A stretch of DNA of 64,000 nucleotides from Clusia tigrina (Eukaryota > Arthropoda > Insecta > Diptera > Clusiidae): positions 245,923,889 to 245,987,888 of the forward strand of contig OV050030.1 of assembly GCA_920105625.2 (NCBI GenBank). Reading direction: 5' to 3'. Within the stretch, counting starts at the first letter, position 1. Each line of letters begins with the position of its first letter. The notes under the pieces were generated by a model. It did not search any database. It saw only the letters and a list, made by a program, of their open reading frames with translations, and was not told where the DNA came from. Below are positions 37,211 to 48,483 of the stretch, piece by piece. The translations under genes were made by a program, and so were the position numbers.

Positions 37211-39715
37211 TACTCGAGACTCTAGTCAATTTAAGCTGTCGCTCAAAGCTATTCTACTCTTGAGACCCAAATCAAACACTGATAAAACTTCAAATGGCCC
37301 TAACCTCTATACGGTACGTCCTACACCTATCAAACTTGCAACATACAAATGCTTGTAACTTTTTACTGGAGCGTCATCAAACCTTGAAATTTTTTAACAA
37401 TAAAGTACTCGAGCCTCTTGTCAATTATGCTACCCTTGGGTCCCAAATCAAACACTGATAAAACTTCAAATGGCCCTAACTTCTATACGGTAAGTCCTAC
37501 ACCTATCAAAGTTTGCAACATACAAATGCTTGTAACTTTTTACTGGAGCGTCATAAAACCTTGAAGTTTTGTAACAATAAAGTACTCGAGCCTCTTGTCA
37601 ATTTAAGCTATCGTCTCAGCTATGCTACCCTTGAGTCCCAAATTAAACACTGATAAAACCTCAAATGGCCCTAACTTCTATACGGTACGTCCTACACCTA
37701 TCAAAGTTTGCAACATACAAATGCTTGTAACTTGTTACTGGAGCGTCATAAAACCTTGAAATTTTGTAACAATAAAGTTCTCGAGCCTCTTGTCAATTTA
37801 AGCTATCGCTCAAAAATATGCTAACCGTGAGTCCCAAATCAAACACTGATAAAACTTCAAATGGCCCCAACTTCTATACGGTACGTCCTACACCTATCAA
37901 AGTTTGCAACATACAAATGCTTGTAACTTTTTACTGGAGCGTCATAAAAGCTTGATATTTTGTAACAATAAAGCACTCGAGACTCTTCTCAATTTAAGCT
38001 GTCGCTCAAAGCTATTCTACTCTTGAGACCCAAATCAAACTCTGATAAAACATCAAATGGCCCTAACTTCTATACGGTACGTCCTACACCTATCAAACTT
38101 GCAACATACAAATGCTTGTAACTTTTTACTGAAGCGTCATCAAACCTTGAAATTTTTTAACAATAAAGTACTCGAGCCTCTTGTCAATTATGCTATCCTT
38201 GGGTCCCAAATCAAACACTGATAAAACTTCAAATGGCCCTATCTTCTATACGGTAAGTCCTACACCTATCAAAGTTTGCAACATACAAATGCTTGTAACT
38301 TTTTACTGGAGCGTCATAAGACCTTGAAATTTTGTAACAATAAAGTACTCGAGCCTCTTGTCAATTTAAGCTATCGCTCAAAGCTATGCTACCCTTGAGT
38401 CCCAAATTAAACACTGATAAAACCTCAAATGGCCCTAACTTCTATACGGTACGTCCTACACCTATCAAAGTCTGCAACATACAAATTCTTGTAACTTTTT
38501 ACTGGAGCGTCATAAAACCTTGAAATTTTGTAAAAATAAAGTACTCGAGCCTCTTGTCAATTTAAGTTATCGCTCAAAGCTATGCTACCCGTGAGTCCCA
38601 AATCAAACACTGATAAAACTTCAAATGGCCCTAACTTCTATACGGTACGTCCTACACCTATCAAAGTTTGCAACATACAAATGCTTGTAACTTTTTACTG
38701 GAGCGTCAGAAAACCTTGAAATTTTGTAACAATAAAGTTCTCGAGTCTCTTGTCAGTTTAAGCTATCGCTCAAAGCTATGCTACCCGCGAGTCCCAAATC
38801 AAACACTGATAAAACTTCAAATGGCCCTAACTTCTATACAGTACGTCCTACAACTATCAAAGTTTGCAGCATACAAATGCTTGTAACTTTTTACTGGAGC
38901 GTCATAAAGCCTTGAAATTTTGTAACAATAAAGTACTCGAGCCTCTTGTCAATTTAAGCTATCGCTCAAAGCTATGCTACCCGTGAGTCCCAAATCAAAC
39001 ACTGATAAAACTTCAAATGGCCCCAACTTCTATACGGTACGTCCTACACCTATCAAAGTTTGCAACATACAAATGCTTGTAACTCTTTACTGGAGCGTCA
39101 TAAAACCCTGAAATTTTGTAACAATAAAGTACTCGAGCCTCTTGTCAATTTAAGCTATGGCTCAAAGCTATGGTACCCTTGAGTCCCAAATCAAACACTG
39201 ATAAAACTTCAAATGGCTCTATCTTCTATACGGTAAGTCCTACACCTATCAAAGTTTGCAACATACAAATGCTTGTAACTTTTTACTGGAGCGTCATAAG
39301 ACCTTGAAATTTTGTAACAATAAAGTACTCGAGCCTCTTGTCAATTTAAGTTATCGCTCAAAGCTATGCTACCCTTGAGTCCCAAATTAAACACTGATAA
39401 AACCTCAAATGGCCCTAACTTCTATACGGTACGTCCTACACCTATCAAAGTCTGCAACATACAAATTCTTGTAACTTTTTACTGGAGCGTCATAAAACCT
39501 TGAAATTTTGTAACAATAAAGTACTCGAGCCTCTTGTCAATTTAAGTTATCGCTCAAAGCTATGCTACCCTTGAATCCCAAATCAAACACTGATAAAAGT
39601 TCAAATGGCCCTAACTTATATACGGAATGTCCTACACCTATCAAAGTTTGCAACATACAAATGCTTGTAACTTTTTACTGGAGCGTCATAAAACCTTGAA
39701 ATTTTGTAACAATAA
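37211..39715 (+). repeat. End of the central mosaic and transition
   Basis: Markers at 36967 and 39082 are 2115 bp apart, as in block E (14201/16316), and the inner order is the same: GAGACTCTAGTC, CAATTATGC, ATCGTCTCAGC, AACTTGTTACTGG, GCTTGATATTTTG, short monomer, CATAAGACC, ATTCTTGTAAC. The last 177-bp monomer of the window is near 38188. After 39200 the CATAAGACC/ATTCTTGTAAC string of about 38230-38600 is used again near 39215-39560. The array then changes to CCCTTGAATCC with AACTTATATACGG monomers. No other sequence type is seen. Confidence 0.78.
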
Positions 39716-41478
39716 AGTACTCGAGCCTCTTGTCAATTTAAGCTATCGCTCAAAACTATGCTACCCTTGAGTCCCAACTCAAAGCCTGATAAAACTTCAA
39801 ATGGCCTTAACTTCTATACTGTACGTCCTACACCTATCAAAGTTTGCAACATACAAATGCTTGTAACTTTTTACGGGAGCGTCATAAAACCTTGAAATTT
39901 TGTAACAATAAAGTACTCGAGCCTCATGTCAATTTAAGCCATCGCTCTTAGCTATGCTACCCGTGAGTCCCAAATCAAACACTGATAAAACTTCAAATGG
40001 CCCCAACTTCTATACGGTACGTCCTACACCTATCAAAGTTTGCAACATACAAATGCTTGTAACTTTTTACTGGAGCGTCATAAAAGCTTGATATTTTGTA
40101 ACAATAAAGTACTCGAGCCACTTGTCAATTTACGATTTCACTCAAAGCTATGCTACCCTTGAGTCCCAAATCAAACACTGATAAAACTTCAAATGGCCCT
40201 AACTTCTATACAGTACGTCCTACACCTATCAAAGTTTGCAACATACAAATGCTTATAACTTTTTACTGGAGCGTCATAAAACCTTGAAATGTTGTAACAA
40301 TAAAGTACTCGAGCCTCTTTTCAATTTAAGCTATCGCTCAAAGCTATGCTACCCTTGAGTCCCAAATCAAACACTGATAAAACTTCAAATGGCCCTAACT
40401 TCTATACGGTACGTCCTACACCTATCAAAGTTTGCAACATACAAATGCTTGTAACTTTTTACTGGAGCGTCATAAAACCTTGAAATTTTGTAACAATAAA
40501 GTTCTCGAGCCTCTTGTCAATTTAAGCTATCGCTCAAAGCTATGCTACCCGCGAGTCCCAAATCAAACACTGATAAAACTTCAAATGGCCCTAACTTCTA
40601 TACAGTACGTCCTACAACTATAAAAGTTTGCAGCATACAAATGCTTATAACTCTTTACTGGAGCGTCATAAAACCCTGAAATTTTGTGACAAGAAAGTAC
40701 TCGAGCCTCTTGTCAATTTAAGCTATCGCTCAAAGCTATGGTACCCTTGAGTCTGAAATCAATCACTGATAAAACTTCAAATGGCCCTAACTTCTATATG
40801 GTACGTCCTACACCAATCAAAGTCTGCAACGTACAAATGCTTGTAACTTTTTACTGGAGCGTCATAAAGCCTTGAAATTTTGTAACAATAAAGTACTCGA
40901 GACTCTTGTCAATTTAGCTGTCGCTCAAAGCTATTCTACCCTTGAGACCCAAATCAAACACTGATAAAACTTCAAATGGCCCTAACTTTATATACGGTAC
41001 GTCATACACTTATCAAACTTGCAACATACAAATGCTTGTAACTTTTTACTGGAGCGTCATAAAACCTTGAAATTTTGTAACAATAAAGTACTCGAGCCTC
41101 TTGTCAATTTAAGCTATCGCTCAAAACTATGCTACCCTTGAGTCGCAACTCAAAGCCTGATAAAACTTCAAATGGCCTTAACTTCTATACGGTACGTCCT
41201 ACACCTATCAAAGTTTGCAACATACAAATGCTTGTAACTTTTTACGGGAGCGTCATAAAACTTTGAAATTTTGTAACAATAAAGTACTCGAGCCTCATGT
41301 CAATTTAAGCTTTCGCTCAAAGCTATGGTTCCCGTGAGTCCCAAATCAAACACTGATAAAACTTCAAATGGCCCTAACTTCTATACGGTACGTCCTACAC
41401 CTATCAAAGTTTGCAACATACAAATGCTTGTAACTTTTTACTGGAGCGTCATAAAAGCTCGATATTTTGTAACAATAA
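39716..41478 (+). repeat. HOR block J, copy 1: 1763-bp 9-mer
   Basis: Offset 1763 (9 x 196 minus 1) joins CTATACTGTACG near 39813/41576, GAAATGTTGTAAC near 40287/42050, 40432/42195, CTATAAAAGTTTGC near 40618/42381, GAGTCTGAAATCAATC near 40749/42512 and AATTTAGCTGTCGC near 40912/42675. Class markers are CAACTCAAAGCCTG, TTTTTACGGGAGC, GCCTCATGTC and GCTCGATATTTTG. Private to this copy: GCTCTTAGC near 39944, TTGTGACAAG near 40684, CTATATGGTACG near 40794 and TATGGTTCCC near 41325. Confidence 0.88.
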
Positions 41479-43241
41479 AGTACTCGAGCCTCTTGTCAAT
41501 TTAAGCTATCGCTCAAAACTATGCTACCCTTGAGTCCCAACTCAAAGCCTGATAAAACTTCAAATGGCCTTAACTTCTATACTGTACGTCCTACACCTAT
41601 CAAAGTTTGCAACATACAAATGCTTGTAACTTTTTACGGGAGCGTCATAAAACCTTGAAATTTTGTAACAATAAAGTACTCGAGCCTCATGTCAATTTAA
41701 GCCATCGCTCAAAGCTATGCTACCCGTGAGTCCCAAATCAAACACTGATAAAACTTCAAATGGCCCCAACTTCTATACGGTACGTCCTACACCTATCAAA
41801 GTTTACAACATACAAATGCTTGTAACTTTTTACTGGAGCGTCATAAAAGCTTGATATTTTGTAACAATAAAGTACTCGAGCCACTTGTCAATTTACGATT
41901 TCACTCAAAGCTATGCTACCCTTGAGTCCCAAATCAAACACTGATAAAACTTCAAATGGCCCTAACTTCTATACAGTACGTCCTACACCTATCAAAGTTT
42001 GCAACATACAAATGCTTATAACTTTTTACTGGAGCGTCATAAAACCTTGAAATGTTGTAACAATAAAGTACTCGAGCCTCTTTTCAATTTAAGCTATCGC
42101 TCAAAGCTATGCTACCCTTGAGTCCCAAATCAAACACTGATAAAACTTCAAATGGCCCTAACTTCTATACGGTACGTCCTACACCTATCAAAGTTTGCAA
42201 CATACAAATGCTTGTAACTTTTTACTGGAGCGTCATAAAACCTTGAAATTTTGTAACAATAAAGTTCTCGAGCCTCTTGTCAATTTAAGCTATCGCTCAA
42301 AGCTATGCTACCCGCGAGTCCCAAATCAAACACTGATAAAACTTCAAATGGCCCTAACTTCTATACAGTACGTCCTACAACTATAAAAGTTTGCAGCATA
42401 CAAATGCTTATAACTCTTTACTGGAGCGTCATAAAACCCTGAAATTTTGTAACAAGAAAGTACTCGAGCCTCTTGTCAATTTAAGCTATCGCTCAAAGCT
42501 ATGGTACCCTTGAGTCTGAAATCAATCACTGATAAAACTTCAAATGGCCCTAACTTCTATACGGTACGTCCTACACCAATCAAAGTCTGCAACGTACAAA
42601 TGCTTGTAACTTTTTACTGGAGCGTCATAAAGCCTTGAAATTTTGTAACAATAAAGTACTCGAGACTCTTGTCAATTTAGCTGTCGCTCAAAGCTATTCT
42701 ACCCTTGAGACCCAAATCAAACACTGATAAAACTTCAAATGGCCCTAACTTCATATACGGTACGTCATACACTTATCAAACTTGCAACATACAAATGCTT
42801 GTAACTTTTTACTGGAGCGTCATAAAACCTTGAAATTTTGTAACAATAAAGTACTCGAGCCTCTTGTCAATTTAAGCTATCGCTCAAAACTATGCTACCC
42901 TTGAGTCGCAACTCAAAGCCTGCTAAAACTTCAAATGGCCTTAACTTCTATACGGTACGTCCTACACCTATCAAAGTTTGCAACATACAAATGCTTGTAA
43001 CTTTTTACGGGAGCGTCATAAAACTTTGAAATTTTGTAACAATAAAGTACTCGAGCCTCATGTCAATTTAAGCTTTCGCTCAAAGCTATGCTACCCGTGA
43101 GTCCCAAATCAAACACTGATAAAACTTCAAATGGCCCTAACTTCTATACGGTACGTCCTACACCTATCAAAGTTTGCAACATACAAATGCTTGTAACTTT
43201 TTACTGGAGCGTCATAAAAGCTCGATATTTTGTAACAATAA
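41479..43241 (+). repeat. HOR block J, copy 2
   Basis: It follows copy 1 through all nine monomers. Private changes are AGTTTACAAC near 41808 (shared with copy 3), AACTTCATATACGG near 42749 where the others have AACTTTATATACGG, and GCCTGCTAAAAC near 42918. It ends near 43241, where GTCAATTTAGGCTTTCAC follows instead of a return to the unit start. Confidence 0.87.
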
Positions 43242-44025
43242 AGTACTCGAGCCTCTTGTCAATTTAGGCTTTCACTCAAAGCTATGCTACCCTTGAGTCC
43301 CAAATCAAACACTGATAAAACTTCAAATGGCCCTAACTTCTATACGGTACGTCCTACACCTATCAAAGTTTGCAACATACAAATGCTTGTAACTTTTTAC
43401 TGGAGCGTCATAAAACCTTGAAATTTTGTAACAACAAAGTTCTCGAGCCTCTTGTCAATTTAAGCTATCGCTCAAAGCTATGCTACCCTTGAGTCCCAAT
43501 TCAAACACTGATAAAACTTCAAATGGCCCTAACTTTATATACGGTACGTCATACACTTATCAAACTTGCAACATACAAATGCTTGTAACTTTTTACTGGA
43601 GCGTCATAAAACCTTGAAATTTTGTAACAATAAAGTACTCGAGCCTCTTGTCAATTTAAGCTATCGCTCAAAACTATGCTACCCTTGAGTCGCAACTCAA
43701 AGCCTGATAGAACTTCAAATGGCCTTAACTTCTATACGGTACGTCCTACACCTATCAAAGTTTGCAACATACAAATGCTTGTAACTTTTTACGGGAGCGT
43801 CATAAAACTTTGAAATTTTGTAACAATAAAGTACTCGAGCCTCATGTCAATTTAAGCTTTCGCTCAAAGCTATGCTACCCGTGAGTCCCAAATCAAACAC
43901 TGATAAAACTTCAAATGGCCCTAACTTCTATACGGTACGTCCTACACCTATCAAAGTTTGCAACATACAAATGCTTGTAACTTTTTACTGGAGCGTCATA
44001 AAAGCTCGATATTTTGTAACAATAA
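43242..44025 (+). repeat. 784-bp tetramer between J copies 2 and 3
   Basis: Copies 2 and 3 are 2547 bp apart instead of 1763, and the difference is exactly 4 x 196. The insert starts with GGCTTTCACTC, AAAGTTCTCGAG and GTCCCAATTCAAAC monomers, like those at about 45800-46060. It then repeats the tail of J from AACTTTATATACGG (43532 on) to GCTCGATATTTTG. It looks like an unequal exchange that put a second J tail before the next J head. Confidence 0.82.
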
Positions 44026-45788
44026 AGTACTCGAGCCTCTTGTCAATTTAAGCTATCGCTCAAAACTATGCTACCCTTGAGTCCCAACTCAAAGCCTGAT
44101 AAAACTTCAAATGGCCTTAACTTCTATACTGTACGTCCTACACCTATCAAAGTTTGCAACATACAAATGCTTGTAACTTTTTACGGGAGCGTCATAAAAC
44201 CTTGAAATTTTGTAACAATAAAGTACTCGAGCCTCATGTCAATTTAAGCCATCGCTCAAAGCTATGCTACCCGTGAGTCCCAAATCAAACACTGATAAAA
44301 CTTCAAATGGCCCCAACTTCTATACGGTACGTCCTACACTTATCAAAGTTTACAACATACAAATGCTTGTATCTTTTTACTGGAGCGTCATAAAAGCTTG
44401 ATATTTTGTAACAATAAAGTACTCGAGCCACTTGTCAATTTACGATTTCACTCAAAGCTATGCTACCCTTGAGTCCCAAATCAAACACTGATAAAACTTC
44501 AAATGGCCCTAACTTCTATACAGTACGTCCTACACCTATCAAAGTTTGCAACATACAAATGCTTATAACTTTTTACTGGAGCGTCATAAAACCTTGAAAT
44601 GTTGTAACAATAAAGTACTCGAGCCTCTTTTCAATTTAAGCTATCGCTCAAAGCTATGCTACCCTTGAGTCCCAAATCAAACACTGATAAAACTTCAAAT
44701 GGCCCTAACTTCTATACGGTACGTCCTACACCTATCAAAGTTTGCAACATACAAATGCTTGTAACTTTTTACTGGAGCGTCATAAAACCTTGAAATTTTG
44801 TAACAATAAAGTTCTCGAGCCTCTTGTCAATTTAAGCTATCGCTCAAAGCTATGCTACCCGCGAGTCCCAAATCAAACACTGATAAAACTTCAAATGGCC
44901 CTAACTTCTATACAGTACGTCCTACAACTATAAAAGTTTGCAGCATACAAATGCTTATAACTCTTTACTGGAGCGTCATAAAACCCTGAAATTTTGTAAC
45001 AAGAAAGTACTCGAGCCTCTTGTCAATTTAAGCTATCGCTCAAAGCTATGGTACCCTTGAGTCTGAAATCAATCACTGATAAAACTTCAAATGGCCCTAA
45101 CTTCTATACGGTACGTCCTACACCAATCAAAGTCTGCAACGTACAAATGCTTGTAACTTTTTACTGGAGCGTCATAAAGCCTTGAAATTTTGTAACAATA
45201 AAGTACTCGAGACTCTTGTCAATTTAGCTGTCGCTCAAAGCTATTCTACCCTTGAGACCCAAATCAAACACTGATAAAACTTCAAATGGCCCTAACTTTA
45301 TATACGGTACGTCATACACTTATCAAACTTGCAACATACAAATGCTTGTAACTTTTTACTGGAGCGTCATAAAACCTTGAAATTTTGTAACAATAAAGTA
45401 CTCGAGCCTCTTGTCAATTTAAGCTATCGCTCAAAACTATGCTACCCTTGAGTCGCAACTCAAAGCCTGATAAAACTTCAAATGGCCTTAACTTCTATAC
45501 GGTACGTCCTACACCTATCAAAGTTTGCAACATACAAATGCTTGTAACTTTTTACGGGAGCGTCATAAAACTTTGAAATTTTGTAACAATAAAGTACTCG
45601 AGCCTCATGTCAATTTAAGCTTTCGCTCAAAGCTATGCTACCCGTGAGTCCCAAATCAAACACTGATAAAACTTCAAATGGCCCTAACTTCTATACGGTA
45701 CGTCCTACACCTATCAAAGTTTGCAACATACAAATGCTTGTAACTTTTTACTGGAGCGTCATAAAAGCTCGATATTTTGTAACAATAA
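44026..45788 (+). repeat. HOR block J, copy 3
   Basis: It matches copy 2 at offset 2547 (42195/44742), including AGTTTACAAC near 44348 and CTATAAAAGTTTGC near 44928. Private changes are CTTGTATCTTTTTAC near 44366 and ACACTTATC near 44336. Its end overlaps the start of the next unit, because GCTCGATATTTTG near 45768 also opens block K. Confidence 0.87.
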
Positions 45789-48483
45789 AGTACTCGAGCC
45801 TCTTGTCAATTTAAGCTTTCACTCAAAGCTATGCTACCCTTGAGTCCCAAATCAAACACTGATAAAACTTCAAATGGCCCTAACTTCTATACGGTACGTC
45901 CTACACCTATCAAAGTTTGCAACATACAAATGCTTGTAACTTTTTACTGGAGCGTCATAAAACCTTGAAATTTTGTAACAATAAAGTTCTCGAGCCTCTT
46001 GTCAATTTAAGCTATCGCTCAAAGCTATGCTACCCTTGAGTCCCAATTCAAACACTGATAAAACTTCAAATGGCCCTAACTTCTATACGGTCCGTCCTAC
46101 ACCTATCAAAGTTTGCAACATACAAATGCTTGTAACTTTTTACTGGAGCGTCATGAAACCTTGAAATTTTGTAACAATAAAGTACTCGAGCCTCTTGTCA
46201 ATTTAAGCTTTCGCTCAAAGCTATGTTACCCTTGAGTCCCAAATCAAACACTGACAAAACTTCAAATGCCCCTAACTTCTATACAGTACGTCCTACACCT
46301 ATCAAAGTTTGCAACATACAAATGCTTATAACTTTTTACTGGAGCGTCATAAAACCTTGAAATGTTGTAACAATAAAGGACTCGAGCCTCTTTTCAATTT
46401 AAGCTATCGCTCAAAGCTATGCTACCCTCGAGTCCCAAATCAAACACTGATAAAACTTCAAATGGCCCTAACTTCTATACGGTACGTCCTACACCTATCA
46501 AAGTTTGCAACATAAAAATGCTTGTAACTTTTTACTGGAGCGTCATCAAACCTTGAAATTTTTTAACAATAAAGTACTCGAGCCTCTTGTCAATTTAAGC
46601 TATCGCTCAAAGCTATGCTACCCTTGGGTCCCAAATCAAACACTGATAAAACTTCAAATGGCAATAACTTCTATACGGTAAGTCCTACACCTATCAAAGT
46701 TTGCAACATACAAATGCTTGTAACTTGTTACTGGAGCGTCATAAAACCTTGAAATTTTGTAACAATAAAGTACTCGAGCCTCTTGTCAATTTAAGCTATC
46801 GCTCAAAGCTATGCTAACCGTGAGTCCCAAATCAAACACTGATAAAACTTCAAATGGCCCCAACTTCTATACGGTACGTCCTACACCTATCAAAGTTTGC
46901 AACATACAAATGCTTGTAACTTTTTACTGGAGCGTCATAAAAGCTTGATATTTTGTAACAATAAAGTACTCGAGCTACTTGTCAATTTACGCTTTCACTC
47001 AAAGCTATGCTACCCTTGAATCCCAAATCAAACACTGATAAAAGTTCAAATGGCCCTAACTTATATACGGTATGTCCTACACCTATCAAATTTTGCAACA
47101 TACAAATGCTTGTAACTTTTTACTGGAGCGTCATAAAACCTTGAAATTTTGTAACAATAAAGTACTCGAGCCTCTTGTCAATTTAAGCTATCGCTCAAAA
47201 CTATGCTACCCTTGAGTCCCAACTCAAAGCCTGATAAAACTTCAAATGGCCTTAACTTCTATACTGTACGTCCTACACCTATCAAAGTTTGCAACATACA
47301 AATGCTTGTAACTTTTTACGGGAGCGTCATAAAACCTTGAAATTTTGTAACAATAAAGTACTCGAGCCTCATGTCAATTTAAGCCATCGCTCAAAGCTAT
47401 GCTACCCGTGAGTCCCAAATCAAACACTGATAAAACTTCAAATGGCCCCAACTTCTATACGGTACGTCCTACACCTATCAAAGTTTGCAACATACAAATG
47501 CTTGTAACTTTTTACTGGAGCGTCATAAAAGCTTGATATTTTGTAACAATAAAGTACTCGAGCCACTTGTCAATTTACGATTTCACTCAAAGCTATGCTA
47601 CCCTTGAGTCCCAAATCAAACACTGATAAAACTTCAAATGGCCCTAACTTCTATACAGTACGTCCTACACCTATCAAAGTTTGCAACATACAAATGCTTG
47701 TAACTTTTTACTGGAGCGTCATAAAACCTTGAAATTTTGTAACAATAAAGTTCTCGAGCCTCTTGTCAATTTAAGCTATCGCTCAAAGCTATGCTACCCA
47801 CGAGTCCCAAGTCAAACACTGATAAAACTTCAAATGGACCTAACTTCTATACAGTACGTCCTACAACTATAAAAGTTTGCAGCATACAAATGCTTATAAC
47901 TCTTTACTGGAGCGTCATAAAACCCTGAAATTTTGTAACAAGAAAGTACTCGTGCCTCTTGTCAATTTAAGCTATCGCTCAAAGCTATGGTACCCTTGAG
48001 TCTGAAATCAATCACTGATAAAACTTCAAATGGCCCTAACTTCTATACGGTACGTCCTACACCAATCAAAGTCTGCAACGTACAAATGCTTGTAACTTTT
48101 TACTGGAGCGTCATAAAGCCTTGAAATTTTGTAACAATAAAGTACTCGAGACTCTTGTCAATTTAGCTGTCGCTCAAAGCTATTCTACCCTTGAGACCCA
48201 AATCAAACACTGATAAAACTTCAAATGGCCCTAACTTTATATACGGTACATCATACACTTATCAAACTTGCAACATACAAATGCTTGTAACTTTTTACTG
48301 GAGCGTCATAAAACCTTGAAATTTTGTAACAATAAAGTACTCGAGCCTCTTGTCAATTTAAGCTATCGCTCAAAACTATGCTACCCTTGAGTCGCAACTC
48401 AAAGCCTGATAAAACTTCAAATGGCCTTAACTTCTATACGGTACGTCCTACACCTATCAAAGTTTGCAACATAAAAATGCTTG
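45741..48483 (+). repeat. HOR block K, copy 1: 2743-bp 14-mer
   Basis: Offset 2743 (14 x 196 minus 1) joins 45798/48541, 46309/49052, GAGCTACTTGTC near 46973/49716 and 47681/50424. The unit is a fusion: its second half (GCCTCATGTC, CTATAAAAGTTTGC, GAGTCTGAAATC, AATTTAGCTG) is block J, joined to monomers with GGTCCGTCC, CACTGACAAAAC, AAAGGACTCGAG with CTCTTTTC, and CCCTCGAG. Private here: AAGCTTTCGC near 46207, CCCACGAG near 47797 and AATGGACCTAAC near 47834. Confidence 0.9.

Noticed and set aside
43242..44025. The 784-bp insert in block J as a mobile element
   Set aside because: It consists only of four satellite monomers, exactly 4 x 196 bp, with no terminal repeats or coding potential.
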